DNA of 64,000 bases, taken from contig JAEMWC010000262.1 of NCBI GenBank assembly GCA_016490735.1, positions 400,001 through 464,000 of the forward strand. Direction: 5' to 3'. The position numbers and the translations under genes were made by a program. This DNA comes from Pachyseris speciosa. Its lineage: Eukaryota; Cnidaria; Anthozoa; Scleractinia; Pachyseridae. Below, in pieces: positions 57,095 to 64,000 of the stretch (positions are counted from its first letter, which is position 1; every line of letters starts with the position of its first letter). The notes beneath the pieces are model-generated. The model saw only the letters and a program-made list of their open reading frames with translations. It was not told the origin of the DNA and made no database searches.

Positions 57095-60000
57095 CAACAT
57101 GGGTATCAATACACATTCATTCGCCCACATCTACCTTCGTCTACATTCATTCACGCACATTTCCCTTCATCTACCTTATTCCACATTTATTCGCCCACAT
57201 TTACCTTCATCTACCTTATTCCACATTCATCCACCCATATCTACCTTCATCTCCCCTAATCCACATTCATTCGCCATCATTTCCCCTCATCTAACTTAAC
57301 TTACATTCATTCACCCACATTTACCTTCATCTACCTTAATCCAGATTCATTCACCTGCATTTGCCCTCACCTACCTTAATCCACATTCATTCGGCAACAT
57401 TTACCTTAACTTGCATTCATTCACCTTAATTTGCCTTCATCTACCTTAATCTGCATTCATTCACCCAAATTCGCCTTCATCTACCTTAATCCACATTCAT
57501 TCGCCCACATTTACCTTCATCTACCTTAATCCACATTCATTCTCCCGAATTTGCCCTCATCTACCTAAATCCACATTCATTCACCAACATTTACCTTAAC
57601 TTGCATTCATTCACCCTAATTCGCCTTCATCTACCTTAATCTGCATTCATCCACTTAAATTTGCCTTCATCTACCTTCATCTGCATTCGTTCACCCAAAT
57701 TTGCCTTCATCTACCTTAATCCACATTCATTTGCCCACATTTACCTTCATCTACCTTAATCCACATTCATCCACCCGCGTCTACCCTCATCTCCCCTAAT
57801 CCACATTCATTCACCCTCATTTCCCCTCATCTACCTTATTCCACATTTATTCATCCACATTTACCTTCATCTACCTTAATCCAGATTCATTCACCTGCAT
57901 TTGCCCTCACCTACCTTAATCCACATTCATTCGGCAACATTTACCTTAACTTGCATTCATTCACCTTAATTTGCCTTCATCTACCTTAATCTGCATTCAT
58001 TCACCCAAATTTGCCTTCATCTACCTTAATCCACATTCATTCGCCCACATTTACCTTCATCTACCTTAATCCACATTCATTCTCCCGAATTTGCCCTCAT
58101 CTACCTTAATCCACATTCATTCACCAACATTTACCTTAACTTGCATTCATTCACCCTAATTCGCCTTCATCTACCTTAATCTGCATTCATCCACTTAAAT
58201 TTGCCTTCATCTACCTTCATCTGCATTCATTCACCCAAATTTGCCTTCATCTACCTTAATCCACATTCATTTACGCACATTTGCCTTCATCTACCTTAAT
58301 CCACATTCATTTGCCCACATTTACCTTCATCTACCTTAATCCACATTCATTCACCCTAATTTGCCTTCATCTACCTTAATCTGCATTCATCCACTTAAAT
58401 TTGCCTTCATCTACCTTCATCTGCATTCGTTCACCCAAATTTGCCTTCATCTACCTTAATCCACATTCATTTGCCCACATTTACCTTCATCTACCTTAAT
58501 CCACATTCATCCACCCGCGTCTACCCTCATCTCCCCTAATCCACATTCATTCACCCTCATTTCCCCTCATCTAACTTAACTCACATTCATTCGCCCACTT
58601 CCACCTTCATTTCCCTTAATCCACATTCATTCGCCCTCATTTCCCCTCATCTACCTTATTCCACATTCATTCATCCACATTTACCCTCATCTACCTTAAT
58701 CCAGATTCATGCACCCGCATTTGCCCTCACCTACCTTAATCCACATTCATTCACCAACATCTACCTTAACTTGCCTTCATCTACCTTAACTTGCATTCAT
58801 TCACCTTAATATGCCTTCATCTACCTTAATCTGCATTCATTCACCCAAATTTGCCTTCATCTACCTTAATCCACATTGATTCACCCACATTTGCCTTCAT
58901 GTACCTTATTCCACATTCATTCGCCCACATTTACCTTCATCTACCTTAATCCACATTCATTCACTCGAATTTGCCCTCATCTACCTTAATCCACATTCAT
59001 TCACCAACATTAAGCTTAACTTGCATTCATTCACCCTAATTTGTCTTCATCTACCTTCATCCGCATTCATTCACCCAAATTTCCCTTCATCTACGTTAAT
59101 CCACATTCATTTACCCACATTTGCCTTCATCTACCTTAATCCACATTCATTTACCTACATTTGCCTTCATCTACCTTATTCCACATTCATTCGCCCACAT
59201 TTACCTTCATCTACCTTAATCCACATTCATTCACCCTCATTTCCCCTCATCTAAATTAACTCACATTCATTCGCCCACATCCACCTTCATTTCCCTTAAT
59301 CCACATTCATTCACCCAAATTTGCCCTCATCTACCTTAATCCACATTCATTCACCAACATTTAGCTTAACTTGCATTCATTCACCCTAATTTGCCTTCAT
59401 CTACCTTCATCTGTATTCATTCCCCCAAATTTGCCTTCATCTACCTTAATCCACATTCATTCACCCAAATTTGCCTTCATCTACCTTAATCCACATTCAT
59501 TTACCCACATTTGCCTTCATCTACCTTATTCCACATTCATTCGTCCACATTTACCTTCATCTACCTTAATCCACATTCATCCACCCACGTCTACCTTGAT
59601 CTCTCCTAATCCACATTCATTCACCCTCATTTCCCCTCATCTAACTTAACTCACATTCATTCACCCACATCTTCCTTCATCTCCCTTAATCCACATTCAT
59701 TCGCCCTCATTTCCCGTCATCTACCTTATTCCACATTCATTCATCCACATTTTCCTTCATCTACCTTAATCCAGATTCAATCACCCGCATTTGCCCTCAC
59801 CTACCTTAATCCACATTCATTCACCAACATTTACCTTAACTTGCATTCATTCACCTTAATTTGCCTTCATCTACCTTAATCTGCATTCATTCACCCAACT
59901 TTACCTTCATTTACCTTAATCCACATTGATTCACCCACATTTGCCTTCATCTACCTTATTCCACATTCATTTACCTACATTTGCCTTCATCTACCTTATT

Positions 60001-61060
60001 CCACATTCATTCGCCCACATTTACCTTCATCTACCTTAATCCACATTCATTCACCCTCATTTCCCCTCATCTAAATTAACTCACATTCATTCGCCCACAT
60101 CCACCTTCATTTCCCTTAATCCACATTCATTCACCCAAATTTGCCCTCATCTACCTTAATCCACATTCATTCACCAACATTTAGCTTAACTTGCATTCAT
60201 TCACCCTAATTTGCCTTCATCTACCTTAATCTGCATTCATCCACTTAAATTTGCCTTCATCTACCTTCATCTGCATTCATTCACCCAAATTTGCCTTCAT
60301 CTACCTTAATCCACATTCATTTACGCACATTTGCCTTCATCTACCTTATTCCACATTCATTCACCCACATTTACCTTCATCTACCTTAATCTACATTCAT
60401 CCACCCACGTCTACCTTCATCTCCCTTAATCCACACTCATGCACCCTCATCTGTCCTCATTTAACTTAATCCACATTCATTCATCCACATTTGGCTTCAT
60501 CTGCCTAATATTCCACATTCATTCACCCACGTTTACCTTCATCTACCTTATTCCACATTCATTCACCCACATGTACCTTCATCTACCTTAATTCACATTC
60601 ATTCACCCACATTTGCCTTCATCTACCTTATCCCACACTCATTCGCTCACATCTACCTTCATCTACCTTAATCCACATTCATTCACCCACATTTGCCTTC
60701 ATCTACCTTATTCCACACTCATTCGCTCACATCTACCTTCATCTACCTTAATCCACATTCATTCATGCACATTTGCCATCAGCTACCAGTTCATCTACCT
60801 TAATGCACATTCATTCACCCACATCTACCTTCATCTACCTTAATGCACATTCATTCACCCACATCTACCTTCATCTACCTTAATGCACATTCATTCACGC
60901 ACATTTGCCATCAGCTACCTAATCTTCCACATTCATTCGCCCACATTTACCTTCATCTACCTTAATGCACATTCATTCACCCACATCTACCTTAATCCAC
61001 ATTCATTCATCCATGTTTGCCGTCAGCGACCTTCTTCCACATGGCATATTTTGTGCGTTC
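57095..61060. repeat. Large minisatellite, 40-bp unit, about 100 copies
   Basis: The unit is CCACATTCATTCACCCACAT followed by TTACCTTCATCTACCTTAAT. Variants (20-bp half units, CTGCATTCAT, TTGCCTTCAT) are arranged in higher-order blocks. For example CCAGATTCATTCACC recurs at 57341 and 57881 with about 540 bp of matching order, and near relatives lie at 58701 and 59771. The strand shown is rich in pyrimidines and nearly free of G. Frames of 60-164 codons across it are by-products. Confidence 0.95.
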
Positions 61061-61079
61061 TCTTGACCTAATATGGTAA

Positions 61080-61500
61080 AATGATCCAATAGTGGAATAA
61101 TAAAATGAAATAATGACAGACTATCAACCGGCCATAGGTCGTTATATCGATTGATTTTATTGGCCATCAGCTGATATGACGACCGATATAGCGTGCGCTA
61201 TGTACACAAATGTCGATCGAGATAAGGACAAAGTGTCGAAAAATATATCGATAGAATATCGACCGATATATCGGCCAATACTATCAGTCGGTAAGCGGTG
61301 AAATATCGATGCAGTAACCTCGGTCGATACGACGACCACCATAGCGGTACAGCATCGGCCGTGTCATCCCCAGTTATCGACCGAGTGTCAAACGAGTAGC
61401 AACGGAGGCTCGACAGATATATCGACCGTGAGTTGACCGTCATATTGATGGGGTATCAACAGGAGGGCTCCTGGTATCGACCGTTACCATCGGTCGAGGC
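61080..61500. repeat. Insert rich in TATCGACCG-type words
   Basis: Degenerate copies of TATCGACCGATATATCGGCC, CGGTCGATACGACGACC and related words fill this block, in both senses. It interrupts the minisatellite, which resumes briefly at 61509-61615. It resembles a decayed short tandem or palindromic repeat. Confidence 0.7.
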
Positions 61501-61634
61501 CCCCTGTTAAGATCCCATTCGCCCACATTTACCGTCATCTAGCTTCAAACTCCAATTGATTCACTCATTTACCTTCATCTATCTTAATTTACTTATATTT
61601 GTCCTCATCTACCTTCTTCGGATTCGCTATTCCT

Positions 61635-61839
61635 TAGGTGAAATTTTAATTGCTTAACAATGTTAGGGAACAAAATATTCCTTTCTGAAAATGCTTGCTG
61701 AAATAAACTTTTCACAAACTTTCTAGGGAAATGTTTTCATTCCGAAAATGCTAACTGATGTTTTTGACTTTCAAAACCAGCAATTACAGCCTTCCGAAAA
61801 CATCAAGTGCTATGATTTTCCCATTGCGAACGTTTAGGC
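61635..61839 (+). repeat. Left arm of a long inverted repeat
   Basis: The arm has AGGGAACAAAATATTCCTTT, ATTCCGAAAATGCTAACTGA and GCTATGATTTTCCCATTG, in the same order as the reverse complement of 63780-64000. Identity is moderate (my estimate by eye is about three quarters). It may be the end of a DNA transposon at least 2.3 kb long. Confidence 0.75.
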
Positions 61840-62225
61840 AACAACAACAACAACAATTTTATTTTTGTGTGAAAGTACTTTAGCATACCTGCTAATTGGA
61901 GGCACAATAACAAAGCAGATATTTAATAAGTAATAAATACTAAATAAATATGAAATATAATGACATTCTAAAATACTTGTTCCAAAATACCAATGTTATA
62001 TAAAGAAACATTATAATATAGAAATCTACAGATACTATTCTATTAAATATACTCCTTGTTTCTACGAGCTGCAGAGAAAACAGTCCACATTCGTTGCTAA
62101 TTTTAAAAGTTCGAGAGATCCATTTGTCTTGCTAATTTCTTAAACTGACTCAGGGTGCTAGCATTTTAGGTGGCGCCATAGTGTCGGTCCAAGATCCTTA
62201 ATGGGATGCTTTCCGTACGTTACAG
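61840..62225 (-). mobile_element. Retroelement 3' end, minus strand, (GTT)n tail
   Basis: CAACAACAACAACAA, followed by ATTTTATTTTTGTGTGAAAG, is the complement of a common LINE or SINE ending. The upstream body (to about 62200) has no recognisable frame. Confidence 0.45.
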
Positions 62226-62231
62226 TATTAA

Positions 62232-62618
62232 GCCACGGCTACACGTTCAAACATTGTTATAAAACATTTGTTGGATGAACAATGTTAAAACGTGTAGCAT
62301 GCATGTTTGATGACGTTTGTTCAACATTTTTTGTTGCAAGAATGTTTTGATTTCGATCAAACATTTTCTCCAACATACAACAAATGTTGAAGCGTGTAGC
62401 CTCCCTTTCAACAATGTTGTATTGCAAAGACCAATCAGAGTTAAAGGCCCAGTCTCCAATCTGAAAGCCTAATGACAGAGGTGGAAATTGTTGAAGTCAG
62501 ACCGCCAAAGCGACGTGTTTCCAACAATGTTATATGCGTATCCAACATTGTTAGAAGCGTTCTTACAACAATGTTGGAACGTGTTCTTCTAACAATGTTA
62601 GAACGTGTAGCCGGGGCT
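62232..62618. mobile_element. TTAA-flanked MITE of 387 bp
   Basis: GCCACGGCTACACGTTCAAAC and the complementary GAACGTGTAGCCGGGGCT lie at the ends, with TTAA on both sides (62228-62231 and 62619-62622). Inside, AACAATGTT-type words recur many times in both senses. The 77-codon frame at 62472 is made of these repeats. Confidence 0.75.
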
Positions 62619-62764
62619 TTAAAGCGTGGTATGACGAATTCTGAGTTCCTAAGGCTATATTGCGTGGTTTGTAGATTAAAAAGATCTGATCTGTATATGG
62701 GGTAGATGCCATAAGAATAGCTATGTTTTGAAGTCTTTGATTATTTAAGTCACAAAAGCAATAC

Positions 62765-62985
62765 CAGCGCTAAAACGTTTTATTTCATGCTAAATCCCCA
62801 ATTGAAATCGATGGGGTCTTCGTTTTCTAGTTTTGCCCAGCTAAGAGCAGCTACAAAACGAAAGATCCGCTCTAAAACGCTTTATTTGAGCTAAATCATT
62901 GAAGTCTTTGGGTTCTTCGTTTTGTAGGTTTGCCCGCCTCAAACTACACAACGAAGACCCTCGCTAAAACGCGGTTGCTCGTTTT
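62765..62985. repeat. Two tandem units of about 115 bp
   Basis: GCTAAAACGTTTTATTTCATGC and GCTCTAAAACGCTTTATTTGAG begin two units, each followed by TCTTCGTTTT and GTTTTGCCC/GTTTGCCCG. No function is seen. Confidence 0.6.
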
Positions 62986-63014
62986 GTTCTGTAGGACCTG
63001 TAGGAACCGGACTA

Positions 63015-63210
63015 AAATGTTCGAAAGCCGATTAATGCTAACCCGGGATTAGGAGTCAACCGAAGTTTTCATCTCGCTCGTTGAGAAATTTTTGCAAATC
63101 ATATTTTAGGCTTAAAGTAAAGTTAAATTCCGATCAACACTTACTGGAATCAAAGCCGGTCACTCCGGCTAACCCAGGACAGCTAGCTTAATCGTGCTTT
63201 GAACAAATGG
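63015..63210. mobile_element. Inverted-repeat element, relative at 28.7 kb
   Basis: TTCGAAAGCCGATTAATGC and a decayed complement (GCTTAATCGTGCTTTGAA) lie at the two ends, with CCGGGATTAG/CTAACCCAGG further in. A relative lies at 28717-28910. Confidence 0.5.
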
Positions 63211-63779
63211 GTCCAGAAATTACTGTCTTAAATGACTAAATGAATAAGAAACAACTACTTTAAGGCTAAAGCATTTCATAGGCACGAAGGTTGACAATAT
63301 AAAAATTACAAATTTTACTTATCTAACTTCGGACTTTGTTTCAAGTCATCTTTCAGCATCGAAATAAAAAGTTAGCCATTTCAAAGTCCCAGTTTTGTAC
63401 TGGAAGAGCCTATTTCAATATTGCTTTCGAATTCAGACATTCATTTTCAGAGCTGTAACAACCTAGTGAGCAACGGAGTTTATTGTTCATCAGTTGTTGT
63501 TGCAATCAAGAATTCAACGTGGTTAACATAAACGTGTGCCAGGATAAGATTGATGTACACGGCTTTTTGGAATAGAACAGGTTTTGTATAACGTACTGTG
63601 ATGTTATCTTGGGCAGTTTACAGGGGCATAGCGAAGTTTTTGAATAGTTATAGGCCTGTTTTTAACGCGAAAGTCGTTATCACAGTGGCATCTAACGACA
63701 AATTTCGGTAGATAACTGTTCGAGGGAGGGTTATTCGCCTTGGGCTTTCGGCGTCGATTAATAATGCACTCGGATTTTC
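63211..63779. other. Nothing recognised
   Basis: No supported exon, repeat or RNA gene was seen. Confidence 0.5.
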
Positions 63780-64000
63780 GTAACTAAAACGTGGCCTAAA
63801 AGATTCACAATTGGGAAATCATAGCCCTGAGGTTTTCGGAAAGGTCGTAATTTCTGGCAGTAAGAAACGTCAGCTAGCATTTTCGGAAAGAAAATATAGG
63901 TTCTCTAGTAAGCTCGTGGAAAGTTCATTTCAGCTTACATTTCTCAAAGGAAGATTTTGTTCCCTGACATTTTCTGGAAAATTAAAACTTCAGCTAGGGA
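63780..64000 (-). repeat. Right arm of the long inverted repeat, at the window edge
   Basis: The reverse complement of this arm matches 61635-61839 in order (AGGGAACAAAATCTTCCTTT, CTTTCCGAAAATGCTAGCTG, GCTATGATTTCCCAATTG). The outer end coincides with the window edge, so the true terminus and target duplication cannot be read. Confidence 0.75.

Noticed and set aside
56805..61071. Many plus-strand frames of 60-164 codons rich in HSFTHICLHLP
   Set aside because: They arise because the 40-bp minisatellite lacks stops in that frame. The peptide simply mirrors the repeat and has no start context or splice sites.
62472..62705. 77-codon frame with repeated TMLERV
   Set aside because: It is made of the AACAATGTT repeats of the MITE at 62232-62618.

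Overview
The window is nuclear DNA from an animal with intron-rich genes, most likely a stony coral or another anthozoan cnidarian. Three split genes with GT-AG introns can be built with consistent reading phase. The rest is AT-rich DNA packed with small terminal-inverted-repeat (TIR) elements, Penelope-like and LINE retroelement remains, tRNA-headed repeats and minisatellites. The taxonomic call is inference from this repeat mix; no database search was possible.

Genes. (1) 4999-33419, plus strand: the last 19 coding exons (516 codons seen) of a pentatricopeptide-repeat (PPR) protein, probably LRPPRC-like and mitochondrial; its first exons lie outside the window or were not found. (2) 37435-40422, plus strand: the C-terminal part of an unrecognised single-pass membrane protein, with a probable intron in its 3' UTR. 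(3) 45035-54931, minus strand: a ten-exon, 338-residue supervillin-like protein with one gelsolin-type repeat and a complete villin headpiece. A candidate upstream exon at 55665-55694 fits the same splice phase and may belong to a longer isoform.

Layout. 1-4900 holds tandem repeats, including a TCGA-rich satellite of about 160 bp split by a LINE insertion. 5-33 kb is the PPR gene, whose introns carry most of the mobile DNA: a three-level nest of TIR elements (5.5-7.3 kb), a composite of foldbacks (8.2-11.8 kb), an inverted pair of Penelope-like copies with a GIY-YIG domain (12.6-14.2 kb), a Mutator-like element with internal tandem repeats (16.4-16.9 kb), an array of tRNA-Thr-like units (19.8-20.8 kb) and a hAT-like element with a piggyBac-like one inside it (21.5-24.3 kb). 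33.4-37.4 kb is intergenic with further TIR elements. 41-45 kb is intergenic. 57.1-61.1 kb is a minisatellite of about 4 kb with a 40-bp unit. 61.6-64 kb is bounded by a long inverted repeat that runs to the window edge.

The two observations most worth following are these. First, tRNA-Thr-like units of 252-253 bp lie directly beside a Penelope-like copy and also occur as an inverted-plus-tandem array inside a perfect 13-bp target duplication, as if they were the terminal repeats of that element. Second, a family of elements has ends that are themselves palindromes, a trailing hairpin outside the second end, and the start of a reading frame resembling cnidarian ZMYM/QRICH1-type (Crypton-derived recombinase-associated) proteins.
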